From Lethocerus indicus (lineage: Eukaryota; Arthropoda; Insecta; Hemiptera; Belostomatidae): a stretch of DNA of 64,000 nt. The notes below the pieces were generated by a model. That model worked only from the letters and a program-made list of their open reading frames with translations, was not told the origin of the DNA and did not search any database. Positions 37,641-50,800 of the stretch are shown in pieces. The stretch spans positions 310,001 to 374,000 of the forward strand of contig JACDQD010000105.1 in NCBI GenBank assembly GCA_019843655.1, given 5' to 3'. The position numbers and the translations under genes are program-made. How positions within the stretch are numbered: the first letter of the stretch is position 1; every line of letters starts with the position of its first letter.

Positions 37641-40600
37641 TATATTCGGGGCTCAATTACCGCGTAGCCCACCTTCACTTCGGTAAATTTGGTCTAATTA
37701 CTTGGGGAATACCCGGCTATTTGCGCCTGCCGCCCAACCCCTAATGACTATACCCCCCAATCTCTGAGAAGTTTTCTTCAACCCCGATAATGAAGAAAGT
37801 TACATTATTTGGCGGTTAGGGATCGGGTTTTTAATCGTATTTGAAAAGGATTCAGAACGCTCACAGCCGCGAAAATTTAATTACATTTTCAACAGAACTG
37901 AACCAATTAAGTATACCATCTACTCCCGATTATCACATTTTATATTTATTTGTAGGTATAAGACTACTCTCTCAGAGAAAGAATGATATATTTTATTACA
38001 ATATGATGGGTTATTTTATCACCAGCTAATTTTTTTACAACTATTTAATTCATAAGCCACCATTCAGTGCAATGTATTCTTTAGTACAGGAGTGTAGTGT
38101 TTCGTGCATCTTATATTACACACTAAATCTGATACAATACAAATTATATGAGATTTACATTATATGGGTTATAACATCGATGTAACAAATAATGATTATT
38201 CAGCTATGACATTTTTTAAATCCGATTAATAAACGCAGGTAAACAATGAATCTTTAAGCATTGTTGTGTTATATAGCACAGCACGATGTACAAGTGGGAG
38301 GTTGTGACAACGTTTCATCTCTCGTTGTGACAATGGCGCGTGGATTTGGTGGTGCTCGCGCTTAAACATTCGGCGACCATTTTAGCGGCCCGACGATCAA
38401 AGGGCTCTGTAGGAGTGGCTAAGAAGGGAAGAGGAAATCCCGGCGGGAACAGAGAGGAAAGTTTTGCCCAGTATTTCGGAGCGGCTGAGGCCGCCCACCC
38501 AGGGGAAAACTGAATTCGAAACGTCGGCCTAATTAGCCGCCCTATTCACCGCCCCCCAATCAATCCACCCCGCCCTCCGATTCACTGAAACACCGTGTTT
38601 TTGTTGCCCCTATTTCACTCAATTTAGTTGCAATAGTTTCAATTCAATTAGACGCCATTCAAAAATTACTTCTCAGTACAAAAAGTAGTTCCGTAAAAAG
38701 AGTGTCATCCGTAAAGTTTGCGTAACATCTATTCTACTTACAGTGAACCGCAACATACCGGGATACTGTCTACCTCTATGGCTCAAAACGTATGAGGCAT
38801 AATCTTTTGATTATTATACCATTAATACAAACAATTATTCTAGTAATTAACATATTTCGTCTTCAATTTAACGTTTAGAATATATTCTTCAGGCGAACGC
38901 TTCGATATCTGAAGTACGATCCCAGTCAGGAGAGTTTCCATTCGAGCCAATTTCCGATTCATTCAGACATGTCCTAATTGAAACAAATGTCCTTCGGTCC
39001 GGGGTCCGAATTCCCGAGTAAGCTAATTCCAAGTTTGAGAGTGCGCCCCTCGCTCACTCCCGAACACCATCAGTATCGAGTTTCCTCATTGAATTGTGTT
39101 CTGTGTAACTTTAGCGCTGGGTCCATCCGGGTTGACGTGGATTAGAAGGGAGACTTTGACGCGGATAAGGGCCCAACAGACGATTTCGAGTTGGCGGCCC
39201 TCAGCTTTCACACTGACCCGACCGGCCTTTGTTCGCTCAGACCGGCTAACTTAGACCCACACTGGATAATTACGCCGTTAAACAATCGTCTAGGAAATAG
39301 ATCCCACGGCGGAGAGTACAGGGTGGAGAATTCAAATAAACAATAGTTTCTTATTACATATTTAATCTGTATTATAGTTGCTAACATTACTCTGTTTTTA
39401 AAAATAATAGACACAAAAAGGAACAATTAATAAACCCGCTATTCCTTGTAAAATATTTCCGTTAGTGCAATTATATGCGTGTAAATTCACGAAGGAATAA
39501 ATACTAATTGAGATAAAGTTAGGATCGTCTGACATATGCTTCACGCTTAGGTGATTCTAATATTTCCTTCATAATGACAGGACAATTTTCACTAGAAAAT
39601 AACAGCTTTTCTTCCTAAATATGAATAGGATAATTTTACTACGCTTTAAGTAATCAAATACAAGACAAAATATAATATTGGCTTTGCCTCTCCTTTCTAT
39701 GCGCGTATTTTTAAAGATATGTTCATCATTGCTTATGTGTAGATAACACCAGTAGGAAAATGTTGACCGATCTCCTTTGACTAAGCCATGTAATACTAAG
39801 GAGAGGAGGAATACATAGCCCACGACGAACCGAAATTCGAAATATAGCGGCAACGATTTTTGCCAGAAACAAAGCACATTTATCAAGGGAAACTCTCAAT
39901 TGGGTCTGACACTCGGGCTGAGGTTGGCCCCATTATAAGTCAATATTTCACCCTTTCACCCGCCGCCCTATAACGATGCCGTCAATCCAGTCATTCCTCC
40001 ACGAAGAAAATCGTTCTATTAAGTTTCACGCTAGCGTAAAAGGACCTAATTGTGTAATTTGAATTAGTTGAACATTTTCCAATAATTTTCCAACGGGCCA
40101 ATAATTTCTGAAAAGACATATTTTCAGACATTTCTCACAGTCTATCTAACGTGTTGATGGAGCGAGACGGGCTACAATCTCCCGGAATAGGCGTTATATT
40201 TATCCCGACTGTCGAGTTTTGTTAAATGAAAATAAGCGGGTCCGAGAAATAACGGAAGGATTCAACAGGTAGCACCGAATGAGGCAGAAAACCGGGAATC
40301 TCGGTTTGGAAACAATTTAGGAACTTCTCGGTTGGGGGGAGTGAGGGGGTGGCCGACCCCGGGACCGTTTCTTGTTGGCAGTTCAAGTAGTGACGACCCA
40401 AAACTTGATCCCCATCCCAACTTGAAACCGAGTGCTCTACAAACTGCACTCTTTCCTTACCGCCTCCACCAATTTCCTACATTCGTCCAACTTTCCGTCC
40501 ACCTTCCCATGTTTTCTCTCACCGCTCGTCCCAGCTGGACCTCTTTTTTCTTCCCTAAAATATGGTCCTAAAGCATGGTATAAGGTGTACGTCTTCAGCA

Positions 40601-41143
40601 AATAGTAGCAACTACAAAAAAATTTTAATTTGGATATTATACTGCTTAACATGAGTCTCCTATCGATTTTATTTGCTTTCTGGCGTCCTGCTCAGTCCAC
40701 GTGTTTTTTTTATATCCATGGAGTTTTGAGATAATATATAACCAAATGAGTGTTATGTCCACTCATACTATTATGGTCGACGTGTTCCCTGTTGTCCAGT
40801 TGCTGAAATTCTTCAAGTCATTGTTCTGAGTTATCTTCTTGAATACTCAAAAAATATTGCATTTTTTCAAGAAAGCAATTTTTCCGTTCCTCTTTTTATT
40901 ACTTTTTTTAAAAAGCCGGAAGAGAAGTTCCAATACCTTAATATTATTTCTGCTTAAGAAGATTATATTCTGGGCGCCCCGTAAACTCATCAGTGCCTAA
41001 TTAATATCTCCCGGGGGACGATATAAACTCCCCCAAAACACAACATAATTACCCATAACTGGGACAAGGTGTGTATTGATTATACGCCGGCTTCCTGTCT
41101 TGGGCCTTCAGTGTGTGTGGGATGATGGGTTTCTTGGGGATAA

Positions 41144-41233
41144 CCACATCCTTTATAAAGGGGCCCCTTCGCCGCCCCCTATAATTATCCAGGCTGAAGG
41201 ATGAGCGAGGCCGATGAGCTTATAAGGATGTGG
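41144..41233. other. Long stem-loop (15-bp arms, 58-nt loop)
   Basis: The left arm CCACATCCTTTATAAAG (41144-41160) pairs with the right arm CTTATAAGGATGTGG (41219-41233). The outer ten base pairs are perfect and there are small bulges near the loop. The loop is GC-rich in its first third. A structured RNA or a cruciform are both possible; the loop is longer than usual for a microRNA precursor. Confidence 0.6.
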
Positions 41234-41367
41234 AACGGGGTCGGCTGGGTTGGGGGCGGCTGTGGCTGGTAGCGGGAGACAGACAGGTGGGATAACAAAG
41301 CCAGACCCCCCGCAATTGGGACTCGGCGGATTAATTTAGTCCCTGTTCCACGTTCACTACACTACAT

Positions 41368-41403
41368 GATTAATTCCTCCCTTTAATATATGCCATAAAT
41401 CTC
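41368..41403. repeat. Duplicated noncoding element B, copy 1
   Basis: It starts GATTAATT and has CCTTTAAT, then TATGCCATAAATCTC. The same blocks recur in order at 42081-42115. The GCCATAAA core resembles posterior-Hox/caudal type sites on the reverse strand (TTTATGGC), which is inference. Confidence 0.8.
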
Positions 41404-42080
41404 CAGTTTTGTCTTGGCTGCGGTATAAGACCCTCCCGGATCTTATAATGTGATCATACTCAAACTGCGGACTGTTAATGTTTTGAAAATTTTCACGCAT
41501 TCCTTGAAACCACGTAGAATTAATTTATTTTTAAGAATATTCGGTGGGAGTCCTGTGCAAAATATCGCAGTAAGCGTCTTATAAGGCACAATCTTACATA
41601 ATTATGATTTACATGCAAAGCTGATATTTATAGGCGGATGTGGTCCAATTAGGCACACAAAGAAAATTAATATTATTAATATAAGACTAAAACGCCCCAT
41701 TAAATTTTTCATAATGAAAATAGTGTGTTGAATATCGGTTTGCAAAGTAGTAAATAAAGTAGACGATTCCTTGCTCAATTATTTATTATCAACCAAATAA
41801 TTTAAGGGCTACCACAGTGGTTGAAACGTTATGCTATCGAAAGTTCTCAATTTTAAAGTTAAACTGTTTTTATTCTTTATACAAAATGATATTTCGTATT
41901 TGGATTATGTTTAAGGTAGATAAGTGTTGGGGATATAAAGTTAATCTTATACAATGCAGATCTCACAGGCATTATGTCCATTTGAGGATATTAAACTGTA
42001 GGGGTTTTGCCTCTAAACTATTTATTAAGCGGATTAACTTGGCGCATCCTTAGCGCACACCTTCTTGACTTACACCGCCT

Positions 42081-42115
42081 GATTAATTTTGCCTTTAATG
42101 TATGCCATAAATCTC
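42081..42115. repeat. Duplicated noncoding element B, copy 2
   Basis: This is the direct partner of 41368-41403, 713 bp downstream. Over the last 24 bases the copies differ at one position, and the leading GATTAATT is identical. Confidence 0.8.
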
Positions 42116-44171
42116 TTAGCCAAGTCTCTTCTTAACGCTCTACTACATCATCTTGTACGATTATTATCTTCTGACTGTAGTTGCATCGATCGTAATTTCG
42201 TTTAGGAAGTACCACCACGTTATTTGCACTACCAACGATAACATTAGCAAAACTATAATACATTAGGACATTACAACTCTATCTCTTCTCCCGGAACTAT
42301 TAAATTCTCTGAATTTTCAAGCGTTATGAATTTATCATTAATTTAGAATTATTGATGAATTCCATGTTTCGTACTAATTCACAGGATTTCATTTTTCAAT
42401 AGCAATCGGAAGGCTTTTAATTATTACAACGAGGCTTCATTGCACATGGGTTAAGGTTTTATTGGATTTTAATTCAATTAAGACTAGTGAATGTTGTTCC
42501 TCGTTAAATTCAGTTTAATTCTCACTGAATATTTAAAATATCAGTCATTCACCAATCCGGGGAAGTTTAAAAACAACCATTAAAATGAGATACTTTAATA
42601 ACATTTTTGTGAACATACAGACTAAAAAATATCGAAAATATTGCTAGCTAGCAAGTTTGACAAATGTTTCGCCCTTACTTCAAACATGCGTGTAAATTCT
42701 GGAATGAATTCCAGCCCACCTTAACACTTATTTAAAAAAAAGAACGTCCCCGCGGTGTCGAGGAATGGTTGAAGAGATGCGATCGGAAAGAAAATAGTGA
42801 GGGGGAGAAGACGTGTCGAAAGGTGAGAAAGATTTATGAGGACGGGTGACAGAGGAGTCCAACCCTTCCGCCTTAAATAAACATCCCTCCCAGACCCATT
42901 TAATAATGCAACCTTTCCCTTCCCAGGCACGCCCCTGCTGTGGTCATAATACACCGAGCAATGCAGCCGAGCTCCGACAAGTATTTTTTTCTTAAATGTA
43001 AAATTCCTCCTCCCTAATTATATGTATATAGAACACACTAGATATTGATTATTTAAAAGTGGAATTTCACTAGGACTACCAGCCCTACATTCTTACTCCG
43101 TATCTTCACTTCTTGTTGATTAAGTGCCTAACATATTAACTCCACTGTGTGAAATGTGCAATTGAGAAACGAGTTGTGGAATCCAATAATTTCGCGTGGT
43201 CTTAAGGTTGAAAGTTCTTCGGTCGTCGTCCAGGCGCCGAACGGAGGTACGAATATGACGAAACTGATATATGTAGATTTAGACCGATTCCAGCGATCTG
43301 CATAAATTTGTGTGTATATCAACGCGATTCTATACACCGGCGTTTTCATCATTATGATACGACATCAATTATCTCGGGATTGCTGGTATTGAGCCGGGAA
43401 TTATAGTTCGATCGATCATTCGTGTCAATAAATCCAACACCAACCTTCTAGAGCATTTTAATTGTCAGCGATATTTTTTATACTCATTTCAGTCTTCATA
43501 TATTTCCTTTTATATTTCTGCATGGTCTAGCATGAGACCGAATTGGGGCGTGTTGACGAAGGTAGAAGATCACAAGGTGTTAGAGAAAGAGTTTTGATAA
43601 AAATTATCGTTCACAGAGTTCCCGACCGTTCGTCGATGCATATAAATCGGTTTCAGGTTGAGATTTTAACACGAGTAGTGCTCCGTGTGGAGTGAAGGTG
43701 ACTCCTTTTAGTCTAACAATGGAAACGTTCCAGTCGAAGCTCCGGGTTGGCTGTTCGACAAAAAGGAGATTGTTCAAAGGGAATTCAGAATAAATAGAAC
43801 GATTTTAGTCTCTTTCTCTCCCATTTTTCCCCCTTCGTAATCAGTAGGGGGAAAAAAGGGAGGCCGGATTGGTAAGGACGTTATCAAAGTCGAAGCAACA
43901 GACGTTGCCCCCCTCCTTGCTTATGTGCCTGCATCTGGCTTCCAGTTGACCTATCGGACAGTCGCAGAATATTACCGAAAAATTAAGTCTCTCCTACTTT
44001 TATACATTAAGCTATTTATTTTGCACGATTTAACCCGACAATTTACCCTTCCGGTGGGACGTGGAATTAGACTTGAAAAAATCGAAAGCTCGCATTGTCA
44101 CTCGGAACATCAGCTCCCATCACACAGTTTTGTAGAAGATCGTTTTAATTAATAAAACGCAGTAACTTAAG

Positions 44172-44246
44172 TATTATTATATATTAATATATTATATTAA
44201 TTTTATATTTATATTATATTAATTAATATATTATATATTAAATAAA
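44172..44246. repeat. 75-bp pure A/T tract with internal inverted repeats
   Basis: No G or C occurs for 75 bases. The tract contains several complementary blocks (TTAATATATTA-type) that could extrude as cruciforms. It is not a simple dinucleotide repeat. Confidence 0.85.
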
Positions 44247-47200
44247 CTTTGCATTTACTTGTTGTGATGAATGCCATTCAAAAACGCAAAAGTGAAATAT
44301 TGATATGCACCTCACGTCGATGTCCGGTCAACTGCCTTAATGTTCTAGCCTATCTACGTTGTTTTTATCACCCGCTTCGATATTTTAAACACTGTATTGA
44401 TACAAAAAATAAAATAGAAGCACAAAAATTGTTTCCTCTTAATTCTTATACCGTCAATGTCCAGTACGCGAAAAGTTGGTAGAAAATCAAACCTATTTTA
44501 AATATTTTCATGACGAAAACATTTGCATATTAGCCTATAATAGTTTTTATTTTTATGATTCCCTATCATTAAACAACCCGCGCGTTGACTGTTTAAATTT
44601 TACAATTAAAAATGATACCAAAATTGTATTAAAACTGAATCAGCGGATTAAACGAGCTTTTGGATTAAAATCCCTTGCCCTATCAGTTGACCCCGATCGC
44701 CTTTGCGACTACCACCCACACTTGCGTATTATCCGATTATATGCGGAGATGGAATTATTCCAAGTTGTTCCTTTCCAACGGTCCTGCTAGGGTTGCCGCT
44801 GTTATGTTGTAGGTTAGAGACAGATAAAGAGTTTAATACAAGGCGACATAATTTATAGCCTCCCTCCTCCTTCCTTTCTCCTGCTTCCGCTCCGCTCTGT
44901 TTGAGAAAGCCGGGCTCTATCCTCTCCTTGCGGTTTCCTTCCCCGACCGGATATATTTCTTAAATCTAATTCTCTTCCCCTTCCTCCCTCCTCGCAGATA
45001 AACAATAAGATTCGGCCGCAACGGAGTCGAGTCTTGTAATTTCACTCGGAAAATTGAACTTCCCGGATGTTATTCGTGATTAAATTCAGTCCGGAGTGTA
45101 TACCGGCGTTTCGGCCACGGTGCTAATTGCTGACGGTAAACGCGGTCCCCGGTTACGGTAGACGGACACGGGGAGCGGAAAGTGAAATTAATTTTCGGCC
45201 CCGACAATGAATTAACCCGCTCTATTGTCCCAGGTTCTCACGAGGGACGTTCTGCAAAATCTGGTCATGACCGGTCCGTTCTTGCTGTGTAAATGGATTC
45301 AAGGAACATTGAGCATAAATTTTATTTGTCGTCGTTCGTGCGGTCTTTTTTCGATTCACTGCGTTTGGTGTACATGTGCGCAGGCTTCTCGCCGTTTTCA
45401 GTAGCATTCCGCCGGTATGTTAGAGAGGCATTACTGACAGTACGAGGCTTGACAAAATCAGTGAGTAGAGGATCCGCTATATTACACCTTTATTTGTGAT
45501 AAAACTGAATGCACCGACCTCATTCAAACACAAATCAAAGCCGGAAAATTTCTAATCGACCGCATAATATCTGCACTGCAGTAATTGCGATTGACCAGGT
45601 GTTCAATCGGCGACCGGAACGTATGAATAAATGTGGAAATAGATCGCTCCTTTGGCCAGGATTATAGAAGAAGACACCCACATTTAACGCCTACAACACA
45701 TTTCAATAAAACATTCATTAACAACTAGACAAATCTATCCGCCACGAAAATAATGTGAACGAAATAATGGAGACGGAATTTTCCCCTTTAGACTTTTAAA
45801 CGTACTCATTGATCCGAATTACATGGAATAAGATTAATTATTTACGTTTCAATTTGTATCGGGACCACAGGTAGAATGGTAAAGCTAATGGCGAACATTA
45901 TTCTTGTTTTGTTGTTCCCGATAGTATCGCCCGCGGTCTCTAAAATTCTATCTCGGTCCTGGATTCAAGCTTGGGGACTTACGTCGGGGTAGAATTTCCC
46001 CCCGGAGGGTTCGGAAGAGTTTATAAGGGAAACAAGAACGCGGTTTTAATTAAGGAGTCTCGGAGATGTTTCCCTAACGTTGACACTCCGTTCCGTTGTC
46101 TCCACCCGCCCGGCCCGCGCCCGCCTCTTCTCCTCCTATTCTGTCTAGAGAATTATAATTTTCACGGAACATCTTCCCCCTCACACAGGTGAACTCTGTC
46201 GTCGACGGGTGTCGTTTGACCAGGTCCTGTCGAAAGTTAATTAACCGAGCGTTGCCCGGGTTCATTACAGAGGGAAATGACCGGGAAAATCCTGCGCTAC
46301 CTGTAAGAAGCCTGGAACAAAAAAAATACCGAGAAAGCCTCTCTGGAAAAGTGGATTTACCGCGAAAGGAAACCTCCCCGCCCATTGTCCCATGGAAGCG
46401 CGGGGCCGCCCCCTTCTTCCTTTTCGGGTGAAATGAGTTTTCATGAGACAAGGAAATATTTTGAATTAACACTGTTGGCTTTTATTTTCGAAAGAGAACG
46501 GTGCCCCATAAGGTCTGCGGTTCATTTTAAATTTGTTTTTTTATGCGTAGTATTTAATTCTGTATATAGGAAAATCAAAAATATTAAATCAGCGAGGCGC
46601 GTTATAAACGAAGCATGTCCCTAACTCGGACTAGTTAGCGGGTCATATTAATAATAAAATTTCTACTTAGTGTTAGACAGATTCAAATTTCTAAAACCTC
46701 CTTTAGTATTTCGTAAGTGATATTTGGATATGATACAGTTTACTGGGTTTTCCTCAAACAAATTGTCACTATAATATGGTCGAGATATTAATGAACACGT
46801 GCAAAACAGTACAGTGAGTCGAAGAACACGAGTTTTAATAATAAAATCATTAATCTCATTAGCATCCCGAAGTCTACATTTAGAATTAAAGCCATTGAGT
46901 GAAATTATTTAATAAAACACAATGACTACGACTCATACAATTTGACTACTAACCACTGAGTAATAATTTAACCCTCTATGGGCCGAATTTTATTTTAAAT
47001 ACAAAAAAATTGAGGGAATGAAAAATCAGCAATTATAAACCTTATATATGCAAATGAAAAAAAATTTATATTAATATTGGTTGTCTTGACAACGTTGTAG
47101 GATTAAGATTTATCCGCCATCTCACGAAAAAAGCTATAATTATTTGGTAAAATCTCGATGAATTGTAATGTGACCTGAAAATTACACTGGCCCGTAGAGG

Positions 47201-47782
47201 GTTAAATTAGTCCTATTTCCAACACAAGGAAATATTGCACGGTTGTTTACTACCTGAATATTATCTTAAAAATGTTGGCCCTGTCTCAGTTCTGAGCCGT
47301 GGTTATAATTATAATTTGTCGAAGAGTGGTACGGTTCTCTACAGTTTCGTCGTATCATTGAAAACATCTCCGGCCCACTTAATTAAAACGGGCCTGTTGT
47401 TTTCTGGCTCCGAAATTCTCCGGATCCTCGGGCCTGTCGGAAGGAGCCTCCCCCATAAACATGCTCCCCGTTCCCCCGCCCCCGCCCGCCATCACCCTTT
47501 ACCTTGGAGCCGAAATTTCACCTCGGGTGAATTTTTTCGGCCTCGACTGGTGAAAATTAATTAAATTTCCACCTTGCCGTTTGGCCGTGTACTGCGGTGT
47601 CGCCTCCGCTGCCGCGAAATTACGGTCTCTTCTAATTTCTCATCGGCCCCGTTTTTGTTCCCCCACAATTTTGAAAGCGAAACCCCAAAACTGTATTTAT
47701 TATTAGGTGTTACACTATTTCGAAGGAATGATTCCGAAACGTTTCAAACAAAACGATCATGTGTAAAATGACTTTGAATATA

Positions 47783-47806
47783 GTTATCATTTTCTTTTCT
47801 TTTCAG
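47783..47806 (+). other. 3' splice acceptor tract of the PTB-like exon
   Basis: A run of almost only pyrimidines (TTTTCTTTTCTTTTCAG at its end) directly precedes the exon. It is one of the cleanest polypyrimidine-AG signals in the window. Together with the donor 75 nt downstream it defines the exon independently of any protein similarity. Confidence 0.7.
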
Positions 47807-47881
47807 ACTTGTGTGAGACCCAAATCAGTGTTACTCGTCGTTTCTCTGGCGGGAATTAAAGTCTGCAGTCCAGATGGCAGG
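47807..47881 (+). CDS. Internal coding exon, PTB/PID-like domain fragment (partial gene)
   Basis: This is a 75-nt internal exon of exactly 25 codons, phase 0 at both ends. It is preceded by a long pyrimidine tract ending TTTTCTTTTCAG and followed by the donor GTAAGT after AGG, both close to the animal splice consensus. Only this frame is open: the other two hit stops at codon 3 and codon 17. The peptide starts Thr-Cys-Val-Arg-Pro-Lys and continues VLLVVSLAGIKVC, then Ser-Pro-Asp-Gly-Arg. A hydrophobic beta strand, a Gly-Ile-Lys-Val step and a turn with Asp-Gly is typical of the central strands of PTB/PID domains, where adaptors bind NPxY-type tails. By memory the closest feel is the PTB of SH2D5-like adaptors, but that is a guess. 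Start codon, upstream exons and the rest of the domain were not found in the window. Exon status is well supported; the domain assignment is inference. Confidence 0.72.
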
Positions 47882-47887
47882 GTAAGT
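47880..47887 (+). other. 5' splice donor of the PTB-like exon
   Basis: The exon ends in AGG followed by GTAAGT, matching the U1 consensus at positions +1 to +6. Reading through the donor in frame reaches a stop after about 12 more codons, as expected for an intron. Confidence 0.7.
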
Positions 47888-50800
47888 TCAGTTATTTCTG
47901 TATTTTTAGGCCATTTATAACCTTATTAAGTACATAATATATATATTTTTTTTATAGTAAAAAGATGTTTGTCTAATGAACCGGTCATAATATATCACCT
48001 GATACCACGTAAATACACTACAGGCACAGCATTAAAACATTCCAGTGCAGTCTCCTTAAGGCGTATCCCCTCTGTTTAGCACAGTTTAATATTGTAGTCT
48101 TCTTGCTGGGAAAGTAGGCGCGGCTGAGTAGGGGAGGGACGGAGCGAAAGTAACGCCGCCGGCGGCGGATAAGGGGGGAATGTTTTTCGAGGCGAACCGC
48201 CTCCTCCCTTGTTGTCTCGTAATATATATAATGTATTCACGGTCATGGAACCGCTAACTGTGTGCTTTCGGTTTGGTCCTCGCCCTCGAGTCGGGTAAAG
48301 TGGGGAGTGAAAGAATTATTTCGGCCGAGGGGGAAAGTGAGGCGTTGAAAATCATCCTCTAAGGGATGCGAGGATCGGCTTAGGGCTCCAATGCGTGAAT
48401 GTTTCCCGGTTCATCTTGTAAATAATTAAAAATATAAATAGCTTATAGCGTTAACGAAGCAACCTAATTTTTTCTGTAATATCGGTTTGAGGCTAACGTA
48501 TTTAGAGAATGTTATTAGAACGTTATGTACACCTCGGAATTCAAGTTAGGAATCCCATATGCCGCCTCGAATACATGCGCCGCTTGGAAATAAATGGTAC
48601 CAAGAAAACGAGCGGAAGGAAATTGTAAAAAATCCAAGTTACAAGGGGGCAAAGAGTCCGCGGAGGAAAGCCGAAGCAAGATAAATTCGTTACTGGTAGT
48701 TCCATTGGGGCGAGGGGTTAACAGAGCCCGGGGGCACAATCAACTTAGAGCCCCGAGTTGTGCTCTTCCCGCGCGCCATTGAAAACTAACAACCTCTGCC
48801 CTCGCCCATCGAACCCCGCCTGCAGAACAATATCGGAGGAGAAGAAGCAAAAAGAGCACACCGGATAGGGAGCGTGATAAGGGAGAACCTAGAGGGGGGC
48901 CAATGTGACCGCCTCGGGTTTAATCTCCCGACATCTTCCTCCCCGACGACATATTGCTTGGACAGAAGTCGAAGTTATTAAATCCAAATAGTTCTACTTT
49001 CCCGATCACTTAATATGATTTTTCATACTCCTCCAATTGCCGATCTTATTCCTGGAATCAGGGGAAAATTGAATTGGGATTGGAAAACGAACTAAACATT
49101 TTGTGGATGGAGGAAGCCAAAGTTTCGCGATTAATAAATTAAAACAAAAAATCCGAAGGAATATTTTCAAATATATTAGATGAAAGTACCTATTTTTAGT
49201 ACTTAGGACTGTTACAAGCGCAGCTTAGTATCTTATAGTGCTACACCTGGCATTAACCTCAAACCATCCTTCTTGTGATATGATTTTCCCGTGGGCCAAT
49301 TTTGTGGTTGATAAGATGCGCGGCAGATTGTCGGTCGCTTTAAGACCATAGTCGGATTTACTTGTGGCGTCCCCCCGACATGAAGAACGGAGACCGCCAT
49401 TCGCAAAACAACTTCAATAACCGACTTACCCGATCCCATTATAATTAGTAATGGGACAAACGCAAGTGGAACAGTTCCCACGCGTAATTACTACTATGGA
49501 ACAAATTTTTTGCCACGTTTGACCCACAACATCCAAGTTCTATGTAAATGTCAATCTCCTCACCTTTTAATTTATATTTAGTTAAGTTCAACGATTAATT
49601 ATACAGAACACGATCTGGTTTGTTATTAAAGGTTAATCAAACACGTTTTAATTAATAGCGCGTCCTTGCGTAAAATATTCGTTTACAAACATTAAGTACC
49701 ATTCTACTTTAATAAGCAGCGCAACAAAAAATAATCGGCTTAAAATTTTGTTGTTTCAGATTCTTCCTGTGCCATTTAGATATTTTTTAAACGATAATCT
49801 TCAGCCAAAACTACAATAATGTATTTTCGCCTGTTTTTTCTTTAATATCGTAGTCTTTTTTCTAAAGGTTGAAAATCATTCCATCTTTTACAAATGTTCT
49901 CTTCTTTTAATCTGTATTCGCTATTTATGTTACGGGAAAACAGAAGAGAAAACGAGAGATAATTATATCAGCTTGTGAAAAAATATATCGTATTTTTACA
50001 GGCTTAATAAATAGGATTATAACACGGTTTTTCAATGACAATGCTTAATTTCAACACGATATACATTGTGGATGATTATATTTATGAATCTTTGGCACAA
50101 TAATCTTATCATCAGTCTTTATCCATTGGGTCTTTTGTTTCAAGGAAATCACATCTACTCCTCTGGAAGAAAATATTCCTAGTAAATATCGGAGGCCTAT
50201 TAAATAGCGATAAAACAGACACTAGGTTTCATTGAAGAACGGCGTGTACACGATACATCATAAATTTGTACCGCCCCAAAGTTACACGTGTAAGCGGCGG
50301 CCGTAGTGAGAATATTATGCTGTAAAGGCAGGCCGGAGATGGTAATCTATCGGTGAGTTACGATTGGAGCTAATAGGGAGGTGGGGCCCCGCCCTGCACG
50401 GCTACTAAACAGGGCTTGTCTTTACCCCCGGCCGCATATATACTGTCGCCCTATCTCTCAACCCCTACCCAAGGGCTTAACCGCGACGACCCCACCCCAA
50501 TTTCCATACCTACCCCCTTAACCGTCCAGCCAAAGATTTTTACAACCCCCATTATAGGTTCTGAGCTTACTCGAAAATCGACATACACCGCAATACAGGG
50601 TCCTAGCACAATATTCCTTGTATGAGAGTGAACTCAAAATTAAAATTATTCTCCGCAATCAAAATTCGTTATAAATTGAATATTTTATAAAGTATCAAAC
50701 CAAACTGCACTTGCAAGGATTCATTTCTAAGATATCGTGAAAATCGTTAGATTTAAACATTACACCAAAGATTAGATCATTTACGATAGTTGAATTAAAA

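Larger units (their letters stand above)
35152..47782. other. Noncoding stretch upstream of the PTB-like exon
   Basis: This is probably intron or 5' flank if the exon belongs to a plus-strand gene. It holds the two duplicated noncoding elements (37.15/37.57 kb and 41.37/42.08 kb), a long stem-loop at 41.14 kb, and a 75-bp pure A/T tract at 44.17 kb. GC-rich patches lie near 36240-36370, 38320-38590, 39000-39300, 40320-40560, 40970-41460, 44870-45270, 46000-46440 and 47380-47640. No upstream exon of a PTB domain could be recognised. Confidence 0.5.

Noticed and set aside
44249..44790. Two consecutive overlapping plus-strand frames (77 and 104 codons) in AT-rich DNA
   Set aside because: Considered as a frameshifted gene remnant, but neither half shows a recognisable family and codon choice just follows the local AT content.
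45971..46192. Peptide stretch GGFGRVYKG resembling a protein-kinase glycine loop
   Set aside because: Only the loop-like words match. No following Ala-x-Lys, helix-C Glu or later kinase motifs are present, and the frame ends in Pro-rich sequence. Probably coincidence, though a search of 25 residues around it would settle it.
49233..49481. Minus-strand frame with GSGKS followed by a GTAAGT donor
   Set aside because: GSGKS lacks the GxxxxGK[ST] spacing of a P-loop, and the donor falls inside the motif with no good acceptor upstream.
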